A stretch of 64,000 nucleotides of DNA from CAUZIZ01 sp965219005 (GCA_965219005.1 CBDCMS010000004.1:3286001-3350000), one strand, 5' to 3'; counted from the first letter of the stretch, positions 44,128 to 53,150 are shown. Notes: a model not told the origin generated them from the sequence alone. Translations and numbers: made by a program.

Positions 44128-44623
44128 CTACTTCTCTGAGTCTGCCAACAGGCTACTGGGTAGGGGCGAGCCGGTAATCATGCTGACTGCTCGTCCTCTG
44201 GAACCTCGTTTCTCGGCGCTTCTGCCTACCGACCAGGTCGCGACGATCCCCCCCCCAGGCCACCCAGAACTCGGTGGGAAGTGGAAAGGGGTCCACGACC
44301 TTCCCGGCTACCGCCTGGATCGCAGGTACGATGCAGTAGTTGAGAAGGATGAATCCCAGGCCCACGTATACAACAGTCGGCCGAGCGCGCTTGGTATAGG
44401 CATCCCCCTGCTGAAGCTCCGCCACCAGGATTCGCTCCTTGGCCGAGAGCTCGGCGCGAATGGTCTGCTCTATCTCAGAATCTCTCTGCTGCAGCAGCCG
44501 CTCCAGCTCAAGCTTGAACTGTTCTTCCTCAGCTGGACTGATTTTGAAGCGTCCGATCAGCGAATCGACGCCACCCAGGACCTCTTTCAGTCCTCCCCCG
44601 AAGATCTTGGAAATGAAGCTCAT
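44128..44623 (-). pseudogene. Phage/GTA-type 3TM holin, C-terminus frameshifted at a nine-base G run
   Basis: The gene starts at the ATG at 44623 (AGAGGTGA upstream) with MSFISKIFGGGLKEVLGGVD, then a charged helical part and one clear membrane span (VVYVGLGFILLNYCIVPAIQ). In the main frame it ends as WGGDRRDLVG to a stop at 44153. Removing one base from the nine-C run at 44247-44255 (plus strand) gives WGGIVATWSVGRSAEKRG and a stop at 44128, the normal ending of the family, with 164 residues. Holins make membrane pores for phage lysis or gene-transfer-agent release. No other phage gene is adjacent. Confidence 0.7.
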
Positions 44624-44820
44624 GTTCTCACCTCTCTGAATGTTTCCGATGTGGGAGTGTTGCTTGGTGCAAGAGTCTACACGCTGAAACCAGCCGGCAC
44701 AAACGAAGCACACTGGCAGTAAGGTAATTTCCTTCTGACAGCAGATGAATAGGATCCGAGCGATGGCTTTTTTTGGCAAGAGCTAATAATTCTGATCCCG
44801 GACCGCTACAATCTCCTGCC

Positions 44821-46122
44821 ATGGCATTAGCCGATCGATTCGGGCAGCGGGTCGCGACCCTGTGTGCTCTCTATTTCGCCCAGGGGGTCCCCTGGGGATT
44901 CATGACCATCGCCTTGATTTCGTACTTGACCGCTCGAGGCCTGGGCGACGCCGAAGCCGGAGAGTTGGCAGCAATCGTTCTGCTTCCCTGGACCTTCAAG
45001 CTGATCTGGGGCCCCTTGATCGACACCGTCACCATTCGCTCGATGGGTCGAAGACGACCCTGGATTATCGGGGCAGAGCTGATGATGGCGGTCACCATGT
45101 TGGGCCTGATCCTCATGGGAGACCTGACCCACGATCTGAAGCTCCTGGGCTGGATGTTCTTCATCCACAACTGCTTCGCCTCGCTTCAGGACGTCTCCAC
45201 GGATGCCCTGGCTGTCGACATCCTCCCCCGCTCAGAGCACGGACGAGTCAATGGGTTCATGTGGGGATCCAAGCTGGTGGGCAAGGGCGCGGGTGCTGCC
45301 GTGATGGCTCAAGTCATGGCGGCATGGGGACTTTCGGCTGCAGTTCTGCTTCAGTTTGTCTTGCTGCTCATCATTATGGTGCTGCCTCTCTTGATGCTGG
45401 AGCGGGCCGGAGAGAAGCGCCTCCCCTGGAGTCCCGGAGCTGCAAACGAGGCTGGTCAGGGGGCAAGCCTGCGCAACCCCATGGAGGTGTTGAAGGATCT
45501 GGCACGAGGCTTCGCACTACGAGCGACCCTGGCCTTTGCACTGGTCGGCACGATCAAGACCATCGGCCACGGTCTCGCCGAGATTGTGTCCAAGACACTC
45601 TACACCCAGCAACTGGGTTGGAGCTTCGTTGAGGTTTCGGTAGTCATGGGCTACGCCGTCTTTCTCGAGTTTCTGGGCGCGGTTGGCGGTGGCTTCCTAG
45701 CGGATCGCTTCGGCCGACGCAATCTGCTCATGATCGCTCTCCTCCTCTATGCTGCCTTTACCATCTTTTTCGGAGCCCTACCTAATCTGTGGGGTGAGAG
45801 CTGGTTTGCCACCCTCTACCTTGTCCTTTATCAGGGTCTGTTTGCCCTTATAGCGGTGAGTTACCTCTCGCTGTCGATGCAGATCTCCTGGACTCGCTCA
45901 TCAGCAACCATGTTTACGACCTACATGACGCTGTCGAATGTGGGGCACGTCATCGGCAACTGGCTGGCCGGACCGGTACGCGAATCGTATTCCTACGAGA
46001 CTTCGTTCCTTCTGGCTGGCTTCTTTACGCTTGTGACCATGCTGCCGCTGCTGCTGGTCCAAACGCGTCAGGTTGATGAATTGAGAACCGCTGACACCGG
46101 TGCCGAAACTGTGACAACTTGA
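44821..46122 (+). CDS. MFS transporter, AmpG-like
   Basis: A 433-residue protein with about 12 membrane spans. The opening ATLCALYFAQGVPWGFMTIA and LPWTFKLIWGPLIDTV (near 65) with SMGRRRPWIIGAELMM (near 80) are the conserved blocks of AmpG/acetyl-CoA-transporter-like (PAT) MFS carriers, which import anhydro-muropeptides in other bacteria. The second half has the repeat LADRFGRRNLLMIALLLY. I prefer the ATG at 44821; an in-frame start at 44773 would add a hydrophilic leader. The substrate is not certain; other anionic solutes are possible. Confidence 0.75.
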   Translation: MALADRFGQRVATLCALYFAQGVPWGFMTIALISYLTARGLGDAEAGELAAIVLLPWTFKLIWGPLIDTVTIRSMGRRRPWIIGAELMMAVTMLGLILMGDLTHDLKLLGWMFFIHNCFASLQDVSTDALAVDILPRSEHGRVNGFMWGSKLVGKGAGAAVMAQVMAAWGLSAAVLLQFVLLLIIMVLPLLMLERAGEKRLPWSPGAANEAGQGASLRNPMEVLKDLARGFALRATLAFALVGTIKTIGHGLAEIVSKTLYTQQLGWSFVEVSVVMGYAVFLEFLGAVGGGFLADRFGRRNLLMIALLLYAAFTIFFGALPNLWGESWFATLYLVLYQGLFALIAVSYLSLSMQISWTRSSATMFTTYMTLSNVGHVIGNWLAGPVRESYSYETSFLLAGFFTLVTMLPLLLVQTRQVDELRTADTGAETVTT

Positions 46123-46153
46123 TTCCGGAATGTAGAATGACCGGACTGCCCGG

Positions 46154-46200
46154 GGAGAGAGGCCCCGGGGGCTAGGACTCGAACCTAGATCGGCGGCTCC
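46154..46200 (-). repeat. Partial tRNA-Gln duplicate; candidate attachment site (attL)
   Basis: These 47 nt match 60079-60125 with two mismatches, and the last 35 are identical. They cover the tRNA-Gln acceptor 3' strand, T arm, variable loop and the 3' half of the anticodon stem, plus 12 nt beyond the 3' end. The 5' half is missing. It stands in direct orientation to the full tRNA at 60089-60160, as expected when an element integrates at a tRNA 3' half. Confidence 0.75.
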
Positions 46201-46275
46201 CCCGCGACTTTGTCCACCTGTGCGAGTCCCCTGGCGTTCTTGTAAGATAGCTGAAGACGAACGGAGTGAGGGGTG

Positions 46276-46458
46276 ATGGCTGAAAAGAAAGACGACTGCG
46301 CGACGAAAAGCATGGGGACTGGCATGGGAGTGGGGATAGCCCTTGGCGTCGCGATCGGTGCAGCTATAGATAACGTAGGTGCGGGCATCGCAATTGGAGT
46401 GGCTTTGGGTGCTGGTATTGGAGGAGCGCTTCAGAAAAAGAAGAAGAGCGACGTCTGA
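46276..46458 (+). CDS. Small glycine-zipper protein
   Basis: A 60-residue protein with no close named family. After a short charged head (MAEKKDDCATKSMGTGMGVG) it has two Gly/Ala/Ile-rich helices around VALGAGIGGAL with the GxxxG spacing of glycine zippers, so it probably inserts into or packs at a membrane; the C-terminus is lysine-rich. The ATG at 46276 is preceded by GTGAGGGG. It is the first gene right of the candidate attachment site. Function unknown; similar small proteins occur near mobile DNA and in outer-membrane-type zippers. Confidence 0.5.
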   Translation: MAEKKDDCATKSMGTGMGVGIALGVAIGAAIDNVGAGIAIGVALGAGIGGALQKKKKSDV

Positions 46459-46571
46459 AGCGCCGCTTCTAAAAGTCTGGCCCCTGACCCAGGACTCCAA
46501 CCCCATTGATCCTCCCAGTCCACCGATATAGTCTAGGTCCCAAAGGATTCCCCTTGGAAGGAGGATGGGCG

Positions 46572-48062
46572 ATGAAAACGAGACTGGCGACTCTCTGCGT
46601 GGTTTTGCTGGTGCTTCCCCTGGCTGCTGAGAGTGCCCTGGCAGGGCAGGAGAACTCGCAGGAGCCCCTGAACATTGGCCCCCGGCTGGAGCTGTTCGTG
46701 GACGACTACCTGATCGAGTCGTTGGATGGGGTCAGGCTGAAGCTGCACCGACCCCGTTCTGCTGGGAAGGTTCTCACCTTTGACAAACCCTGGGAGGGAG
46801 TGACGAGCGCCTACGCTACCGTCCTTCGAGATGAAGATCACTTCAGGATGTACTACCGAGGGAGTAGTGATCCTGACTATACAGCCACTTCTTTGTTAGC
46901 AGAAGGGGAGGTCGTTCCCGAGGGGCATCCGAGCGTGACCTGCATGGCCGAAAGCCGGGATGGCATCGTGTGGAGCCGGCCCTCCCTTGGCCTCTATGAG
47001 TTCAACGGGTCAAAGGAAAATAACATCGTCCTGACCGGGTCCTCTTCCTGCTGCTTTGCGCCCTTCAAAGACCCCAATCCCGATGCACCGGCCGGGGAGC
47101 GGTACAAGGCGGTGGACACCAGTCATGTCGGTGGCAAACCGGTGCTCATGGGATTTGTCTCAGGGGATGGGAAGAGTTGGAAGCCAGCCAGCGAGGAGCC
47201 GCTGCTCACGGATGGAGCCTTCGACTCCCTAAACGTGGCCTTCTGGGATTCAGCGCGGGGGGAATATGTCGCCATCTACCGCAAGGGCCGATACGGTGTG
47301 CGCAGTATCCGATACTCTTCGACCCGGGATTTCCGGAACTGGTCCGCAGGGCAGTGGTGTGAATTCGGTGACAGCCCACCGGAACACCTTTATACGAACG
47401 CCACGACGCCCTATTTTCGGGCTCCCCACATCTATCTGGCTTTTCCCCGGCGTTTCCTTCCCTGGCGAACGCTCCCCCTTTACCAGGATCTGATTGCCGC
47501 GGGGGCTTCGGATGTTGTGTTGATGAGTAGTCGCGATGGAATCCACTGGGACCGTCGCTTTGTCGAAGCCTTCATTCGGCCTGGTTTGAATGTGCGCAAC
47601 TGGGCCCACCGGGCCAATACACCTGCCTGGGGGCTCCTTCACACAGCTCCCGACGAGATCTCTCTCTACGTGGAGCGGCATTACACCTTCCCCTCCATCC
47701 ACGTGGAGCGCTTCGCTATTCGTACCGATGGGTTCGTCTCGGTGAATGCGGGATACTCCGGAGGGGAACTCGTTACCAAACCCCTGCTCTTCGGGGGGAA
47801 CAACCTGGTTTTGAACTTCGCCACCTCGGCAGCTGGGAGTATCCGCCTGGAGATCCAGGATGCCCAAGGGAACCCACTACCAGGCTTTTCCTTAGATGAA
47901 TCGCCATTGATCTGGGGGGATGAGATAGAACATACGGTACGGTGGGAACGGAGTCATGCCAAAGCGACTTCGGATAAGCCCCTGGCCCGGATTGTAGGCA
48001 AGCCTGTCCGTCTACGTTTCGTCATGAAGGACGCGGATCTGTACTCGCTGAGGTTCCGGTAG
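46572..48062 (+). CDS. Secreted beta-propeller protein, GH32/43-like (copy 1)
   Basis: A 496-residue protein with a signal peptide (MKTRLATLCVVLLVLPLAAE to about residue 25) and the mature N-terminus IGPRLELFVDDYLIESLDGV. Regularly spaced blocks such as MAESRDGIVWSRPSLGLYEF, LMSSRDGIHWDRRF and FVSGDGKSWKPASEEPLLTD carry Asp-containing 'S/DGxxW' motifs typical of five-bladed GH32/GH43-type propellers, so it may bind or cut glycans, but I cannot point to the catalytic residues. GGAGG is seven bases before the ATG at 46572. The paralogue at 48431-49942 is close in length and motif order. The amidohydrolase remnant follows at 48071. Confidence 0.7.
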   Translation: MKTRLATLCVVLLVLPLAAESALAGQENSQEPLNIGPRLELFVDDYLIESLDGVRLKLHRPRSAGKVLTFDKPWEGVTSAYATVLRDEDHFRMYYRGSSDPDYTATSLLAEGEVVPEGHPSVTCMAESRDGIVWSRPSLGLYEFNGSKENNIVLTGSSSCCFAPFKDPNPDAPAGERYKAVDTSHVGGKPVLMGFVSGDGKSWKPASEEPLLTDGAFDSLNVAFWDSARGEYVAIYRKGRYGVRSIRYSSTRDFRNWSAGQWCEFGDSPPEHLYTNATTPYFRAPHIYLAFPRRFLPWRTLPLYQDLIAAGASDVVLMSSRDGIHWDRRFVEAFIRPGLNVRNWAHRANTPAWGLLHTAPDEISLYVERHYTFPSIHVERFAIRTDGFVSVNAGYSGGELVTKPLLFGGNNLVLNFATSAAGSIRLEIQDAQGNPLPGFSLDESPLIWGDEIEHTVRWERSHAKATSDKPLARIVGKPVRLRFVMKDADLYSLRFR

Positions 48063-48070
48063 TCTCAACC

Positions 48071-48313
48071 ATGAAGGTGGTCCGGGACTTCTCCCCTATC
48101 TACCTGGAGAGCTGCGGCTCTGGGCTGCATAACGGCGGCGTCGAGTATCCCGTCAAGGAGGGCATGGCAGACCGCGTCCGGTTCGGTACTTACATGCCTC
48201 TCCTAGACGCTTCTCAACAGTTGACCAAGGTGATCGTCAGTGAGATCACGGATGAGGAGAAGAAGCTGGCGCTGGGCGGCAACGCCATTCGGCTGCTGGG
48301 CCTGAAACTCTGA
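48071..48313 (+). pseudogene. Amidohydrolase C-terminal fragment
   Basis: This 80-codon stretch between the two propeller genes reads RVRFGTYMPLLDASQQLTKV and VSEITDEEKKLALGGNAIRL, ending LLGLKL. That is the C-terminal end of an Amidohydro_2-type TIM-barrel enzyme, where the last strand and the EExKxxILGGNAxRLLGL helix close the barrel. The metal-binding N-terminal part is absent. The ATG at 48071 is only 8 nt after copy 1, so it may still be translated, but it cannot be an intact enzyme. Confidence 0.6.
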
Positions 48314-48430
48314 AGTCATCCCCACCGGGTTCCCGTCCCGTACTAACCCCTGTTGATCCTCCCCCTTCCCCCTGCTAGCCTGGGTTCCGCTGTAAACCGC
48401 GCGATTCCTTTTCGATGGGGAGGATGGATG

Positions 48431-49942
48431 ATGAGGATGAGACTGGCGACTCTATGTGTGCTTGCTCTTGCGCTTTCCGTGGCGGTGAAAAGTGCCTTGG
48501 CGGAGCAAGAGGGAGCTCAGGAACCCCTGGACATCGGCTCCCGGCTGGAACTATTCGTGGACGACTATCTCATCAAGGATCTCGAGGGTCTTGATTTGAG
48601 GGTTCACCGGCCTCGAGAAGAAGAGAAGGTTCTACACTTCGACCGGCCCTGGGAGGGCAATATCCCCTACTTCGTCAATATCTACCGCGACGGGGATATC
48701 TATCGGATGAACTATCGAGGCAGGAGTGCTCCAGACTACGTCATCCCGGAGGAATTGGAGCCAGGAGAGAAGGTGATGCCAACTCACGAAGAGGTATCCT
48801 GCTACGCGGAGAGCCGCGATGGAATCCACTGGGTCCGGATGTCGTTGGGACAGGTTGAGTTTCGGGGATCCCGGGATAACAACATCCTGGATCTGAAGGG
48901 AGCCAGCCGTTTCGTGCCCTTCAAGGATGCCAATCCTCGGGCATCAGCGGAGAGTCGCTACAAGGCCGTGGCTTATACGAAAAAGGGAGAGAAGTCCGGA
49001 CTGGTTCCCCTCCACTCCCGCGATGGCCTCAACTGGGAGTGGATGCGTCCGGAGCCTGTCATCACCGATGGGTACTTCGATTCCCAGAACGTCGCGTTCT
49101 GGGATGCAGGGCGAGGTATCTATGTGGCCTTATACCGCGACTTCAAGAGTGGTATCCGCACCCTCAAGTACGCCACCTCCGACGACTTCGTCCAATGGAC
49201 CGCAGGTCAGTGGGTGGACTACGGCGATGCCCCTCGAGAACACCTGTACACCAATGCCACCGTACCTTATTTCCGGGCACCCCACCTCTTTCTGGCCTTT
49301 CCGAATCGTTTCTCCCCATGGAGGATTCCCATGCACCTGGGGCCAGGAGGGAGTGGGGAGCAGGAGGGCGAGGGGCCCAATAGGACGGGTATCTCCGATA
49401 CAGTCTTCATGAGTAGCCGAGATGGCCTCCACTGGTACCGCTTCATGGAGGCCTTCATGCGGCCGGGCAGGGAACGGCGCAACTGGATCCACCGGAACAA
49501 TCTTGTGGGTCGCGGGATCGTGGCTACGGGATCCGATGAGCTGTCGCTATACGTGATTCGTCACTACACCTATCCCACGGCTCACCTGCTTCGGGTGAGT
49601 GTCCGAACCGACGGGTTCGCTTCCCTTCACGCGGGATATCCGGGAGGAGAAATCGTTACCAGACCGCTCATTTTCCAGGGTTCGGAGCTGATCCTGAACT
49701 ATTCCACCTCGGCCACGGGCAGCATCCAGTCAGAGATTCAGGATGCCAATGGACACCCGATTCCAGGTTTTTCACTCCAGGACTGCATTCCGATCTGGGG
49801 AGACGAGATCGAGGGCCGAGCCCGCTGGAATCATCCCAGGAGCCAGACCGACCAACATCCCCTGAAGCGTCTGGCCGGCACTCCAGTTCGGCTGCGCTTC
49901 GTGATGAGGGATGCGGATCTGTACTCCCTGAGGTTCAGGTAG
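48431..49942 (+). CDS. Secreted beta-propeller protein, GH32/43-like (copy 2)
   Basis: The 503-residue paralogue of the protein at 46572-48062. I choose the ATG at 48431 because GGAGG is seven bases upstream, the same spacing as in copy 1; alternative ATGs at 48424 and 48428 are nearby. After a signal peptide (RMRLATLCVLALALSVAV) it has IGSRLELFVDDYLIKDLEGL, CYAESRDGIHWVRMSLGQVE, PFKDANPRASAESRYKAVAY and TDGYFDSQNVAFWDAGRGIY. An insertion near 325-345 (PGGSGEQEGEGPNRTG) makes it longer than copy 1. The pair presumably arose by tandem duplication with the fragment at 48071-48313 trapped between. Likely a glycan-active or glycan-binding exported protein. Confidence 0.7.
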   Translation: MRMRLATLCVLALALSVAVKSALAEQEGAQEPLDIGSRLELFVDDYLIKDLEGLDLRVHRPREEEKVLHFDRPWEGNIPYFVNIYRDGDIYRMNYRGRSAPDYVIPEELEPGEKVMPTHEEVSCYAESRDGIHWVRMSLGQVEFRGSRDNNILDLKGASRFVPFKDANPRASAESRYKAVAYTKKGEKSGLVPLHSRDGLNWEWMRPEPVITDGYFDSQNVAFWDAGRGIYVALYRDFKSGIRTLKYATSDDFVQWTAGQWVDYGDAPREHLYTNATVPYFRAPHLFLAFPNRFSPWRIPMHLGPGGSGEQEGEGPNRTGISDTVFMSSRDGLHWYRFMEAFMRPGRERRNWIHRNNLVGRGIVATGSDELSLYVIRHYTYPTAHLLRVSVRTDGFASLHAGYPGGEIVTRPLIFQGSELILNYSTSATGSIQSEIQDANGHPIPGFSLQDCIPIWGDEIEGRARWNHPRSQTDQHPLKRLAGTPVRLRFVMRDADLYSLRFR

Positions 49943-50347
49943 CAGCAGAGTGCGGCGACTCGCCCGGCGGCTCTTGCTTCTGTCGCAGGGCGGAGACCAC
50001 CTTCTCAGTGCCAAAGACGGTGTCCAGCCGAACAAGCATGCCGGAAACACGGTTAGCGTCCAATCGGTGGGAACTAAAATTTCAAATATTTTTGGCTAGT
50101 ACTAGTGCAGCACACCACAAGTTTTGAACCAGGGTTCAGCAGCCCCTCGTCGCCGCTGGCGTTGTTGCGCTCGACTCGACATAGAGCTTCGAACTGGGCG
50201 GATTGTCAACGAGAGAATCGCAAGAGCAACGAGAACCGGTTAAATTGAGTGGACAAAAGCCGAGGCTCGAAGCCTCTGCAAGGCGTTGTCAACTAATATG
50301 TTCTGGTTGCACTCATCTCCTTGAGTACACATTCGGAGGATCAGAAA
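49943..50347. other. Gene-free intergenic region inside the candidate island
   Basis: About 400 nt between the second propeller and the dipeptidase hold no credible gene, tRNA or long inverted repeat. AT-rich sequence around 50080-50110 (AAATTTCAAATATTTTTGG) may carry the promoter for the dipeptidase. CTAGTACTAG at 50097-50106 is palindromic and short. Confidence 0.35.
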
Positions 50348-51658
50348 ATGCTATCTCCCCGATTGTCCAGGCGTGCATTCCTGGGTGGATCTGTTCTCGG
50401 TTCGACCATGGCCTCCAGTATTTCGAGTGAGACATCTCCTGTCGAGTTGTCTGTGTACGGCTTCCCCAGAGACGTCAAGGAGAGAATCGAGGCAGGGCGC
50501 GAGGAAATCCTGAAGGAGCTCAAGCCTTCTCGAGCACAGCTGGAGCATGGGCTCCAACTGCACTACGACAGCTACGTTGCAGATCTGATGGGCTGCGTCT
50601 GGACCTCGTCACCAATAGGTGCAAGAGGCCCGCGCTTGCAAGAAGATCTGGATCAGCTGGAGCAGCAGCTCCAAAGCCGTGGTGCGAGTGAGCGCGAAGT
50701 CGGTCATCAAATAAGGAAACGCTGGCGTCAGCTGAAGACCTTTGAATCCGCGTTCGATCCGGAATGGAAGAGAACCGCGCGCGGACTCTACCGGCTGACC
50801 GGACTCGATCTGGTGGTCGAGGACAACGCCGCCCATTACACCTTGGACCAATGCTTGAGGTTCATGGCTGGATCCCAGTTGGTCTACTCGAACTGGGATG
50901 AGGTGCTTCGGATATCCGACGCAGGCGGATTGACGCGGGCTCAGCAGCAGAACAAGCTGGCCGTCATCTCCCAATTGCAAGGGGTTCACCACATCTGGGT
51001 TCCGGAGCAGTCACTCGACAATCTCGACCTGTTCTACGGACTGGGCGTCCGAATGGCCCAGTTGACCCACCGACATAGTACGGCGCTCGGGTCCACTTGC
51101 GAGCACCTGGATGATGGAGGACTCACCCTGGAAGGCAAAGAGGCGATCCGGCGCATGAACGAACTGGGAGTCGTAGTGGATCTGGCCCATGCTGGCCGAC
51201 GCACCTCACTGGAGGCGGTAGAGGCCTCTCACGAGCCTGTCATCAATAGCCACACCGCCTGCGAACGAGTCTTCGATGACGCGGACAATCGCAATATCGA
51301 TGACGAGTATCTCAAGCTGCTCGCCGACAAGGGTGGACTAGTAGGAATCTACGTCTGGCCTCGCCGGCTTTCGGAGCGAGTCTATCCCAGCTTCGACGAC
51401 TGGTATCGGCACTTGGAGCATGCCGTACGTGTCGTGGGTATTGACCATGTAGTGATCGGAACCGACGTCACCTATCTTCCCCACTACACGCCCCACGCCA
51501 TGGACTGGACGAACTGGCCCTATTGGACCGTCGGGCTCGTTTGTAGGGGCTTCGGTGATGGTGACATCAAGAAGATCCTCGGGGTGAATTTCCTTCGCTT
51601 CGCCGAGAAGGTTATGAACAAGGCCCCCTGGGGTACATTTGGGGGTTCCAGAGCCTGA
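50348..51658 (+). CDS. M19 (membrane dipeptidase-like) family protein
   Basis: From the ATG at 50348 (CGGAGGA upstream) the protein has 436 residues. It opens with a twin-arginine signal (LSRRAFLGGSVLGSTMASSI, 6-25), so it is exported. The renal-dipeptidase fold is recognised by RMAQLTHRHSTALGSTCEHL (near 240), GGLTLEGKEAIRRMNELG, VVVDLAHAGRRTS, EPVINSHTACERVF and VGIDHVVIGTDVTYL, which hold the zinc-binding His and Asp. The usual DGHxD near the N-terminus is replaced by LQLHYDSYVADLMG, so metal binding at that site may differ. Substrates would be dipeptides or D-amino acid derivatives. Confidence 0.75.
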   Translation: MLSPRLSRRAFLGGSVLGSTMASSISSETSPVELSVYGFPRDVKERIEAGREEILKELKPSRAQLEHGLQLHYDSYVADLMGCVWTSSPIGARGPRLQEDLDQLEQQLQSRGASEREVGHQIRKRWRQLKTFESAFDPEWKRTARGLYRLTGLDLVVEDNAAHYTLDQCLRFMAGSQLVYSNWDEVLRISDAGGLTRAQQQNKLAVISQLQGVHHIWVPEQSLDNLDLFYGLGVRMAQLTHRHSTALGSTCEHLDDGGLTLEGKEAIRRMNELGVVVDLAHAGRRTSLEAVEASHEPVINSHTACERVFDDADNRNIDDEYLKLLADKGGLVGIYVWPRRLSERVYPSFDDWYRHLEHAVRVVGIDHVVIGTDVTYLPHYTPHAMDWTNWPYWTVGLVCRGFGDGDIKKILGVNFLRFAEKVMNKAPWGTFGGSRA

Positions 51659-51791
51659 GTGGGCGTGGAATTGACTTGAGTTGATGAGCAACAAACTCCA
51701 AAGCAGCTACAACTACTCCCGAATTCGTAGAAACTCACGATGTTCGTGCTGCCGGGCGAGAGAGGTTCCTCTGGAAGCCTGGTTGCAAGAA

Positions 51792-52940
51792 CTAGGGGCC
51801 TCTCCGCGAGCGCGGTAGGGGCTGAAAATCCACTTGCACACTAATCAACGGCTTGTCGCCCGGTAGGTAGAGGTGATCGTAGGTCACCCAGACGCGGCGG
51901 CCACCACCTGGCTCGGAGGCAATATAGTAGAAGCTGTTCTGGGAAGATTTTTCCTCCTCACGACGCATCGGGCTCAACCCCCTGGACCACGAGCTCCGGT
52001 CGATCGCCCTATCACGTTCCTTCCAGTCTGGCCAGCGCGCGGGGTCCATCACCCAGTCTTTCGGGAACTCTCGTTTCCAATGCGGCGGAATGTGCTCGTC
52101 CACCCGCTTCGCCAACTGCACGAACGCCAACAGCGCCTCCTCCCGGCTGGGGCTGAAGATCTTCACCGCGTCTGCCTTCGCCCTGCCTCTGGCGACGTCG
52201 TAGGGGGTCGTTCCTTTCGGGTACGTGAAAGATATGGTCGAATCAAAGAAATTGCACCGTACGATCTTATCATCGGCGCCGGGTATCCGTGCGATGATCT
52301 GGCACGAGCGCGCACCCGGCAGCGTGACGATGGTGTCAGACCCCACGCAATTGCCACTGAAGTTCTTGCCTCTGCAGGTTCCACACAGGGCCGCGAATTC
52401 CGAAGGCGCTTCTTTGATCAGCGTGCTCATTGCCCTTTTGAAAGAGTCTTTTTCCCGAGGGTACCGTGCCACCGGGATCACAATCGATGAATCGGTTGAC
52501 ACTGCCTTCTCGATAGCAGACAGACGTCGTTCGTGATCGGTGAGAGCCATCTCAACAGCGTCGACCCGTATCCACAGATCAGTGGTGGTTGCCGCCGTTT
52601 TCTGCATGTGGGATTCGATCAGCGCGTGGAAACGGGGGTCGGATTTCAGCGCGTCGATTGCTTCTTGGGTGACGATCCGGCTTTTCTCCGTATTGCCGGA
52701 CAGCAGATCGGGAAACTCCTCTATAACAGGTCCCAAGACCGTCTTGAATCCAGGCCAGGACGATCCGAGAAAGTATCTTCCGGCCTTGTCCAATCCCCCC
52801 ATTTCCATGCTGCCTTTGAGGATCAATTGCGCGACGGTAATCGCCGGGCCAACTAAGGGACTGGCGTGGGAGCCGGTCGATAGATAGAGAATACAAACCA
52901 CCGTAAGAACCGGTAGCAATCCTGTGAGGCGACGCAACAT
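51792..52940 (-). CDS. Secreted protein of unknown function (orphan)
   Basis: A 382-residue protein I do not recognise. A hydrophobic N-terminus (LLPVLTVVCILYLSTGSHA) suggests export. Residues 118-150 (TTTDLWIRVDAVEMALTDHE) form a probable coiled coil. The middle has four Cys, including LCGTCRGKNFSGNCVG, likely disulphides or a metal site, and the C-terminal part has many Trp and Arg (RWPDWKERDRAIDRSSWSRG) and a terminal beta segment RVWVTYDHLYLPGDKPLISV. It lies alone between the dipeptidase and the DUF1501 gene, in the candidate island. Confidence 0.6.
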   Translation of the reverse strand: MLRRLTGLLPVLTVVCILYLSTGSHASPLVGPAITVAQLILKGSMEMGGLDKAGRYFLGSSWPGFKTVLGPVIEEFPDLLSGNTEKSRIVTQEAIDALKSDPRFHALIESHMQKTAATTTDLWIRVDAVEMALTDHERRLSAIEKAVSTDSSIVIPVARYPREKDSFKRAMSTLIKEAPSEFAALCGTCRGKNFSGNCVGSDTIVTLPGARSCQIIARIPGADDKIVRCNFFDSTISFTYPKGTTPYDVARGRAKADAVKIFSPSREEALLAFVQLAKRVDEHIPPHWKREFPKDWVMDPARWPDWKERDRAIDRSSWSRGLSPMRREEEKSSQNSFYYIASEPGGGRRVWVTYDHLYLPGDKPLISVQVDFQPLPRSRRGP

Positions 52941-53047
52941 CTGCGGTCCATCTCCGTCGTCCGACCGGCAACTCCGTGGCTGGCTCAGCCGCCCTAGTCA
53001 GGAAATTTTCTAAACGACTCGATCAAGCGGACTGGAAACTATCCTAA

Positions 53048-53150
53048 CTTACCACACAGGTTGAACAAAACCCCTCCGCCAAGCAGAAGGTCAACATCCT
53101 CTACAATAGTGCTGCCCGTTTCCTGCGTCTGAGCGACGATACGATCGCCC
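53048..53150 (+). pseudogene. Relic of an amidohydrolase C-terminus
   Basis: One frame reads EQNPSAKQKVNILYNSAARF and LRLSDDTIA, closely like the terminal helix of Amidohydro_2 enzymes (KxKILxxNAARFLRL). It starts after a stop at 53045-53047 and lacks the rest of the enzyme, so it is a decayed fragment. It occupies part of the 340-nt gap between the orphan gene and the DUF1501 gene; the remainder shows nothing clear. Confidence 0.45.

Noticed and set aside
46141..46170. CCCGGGG/CCCCGGG hairpin as a rho-independent terminator for the MFS gene
   Set aside because: No run of T follows on the plus strand, and the sequence overlaps the tRNA-like duplicate, which explains most of it.
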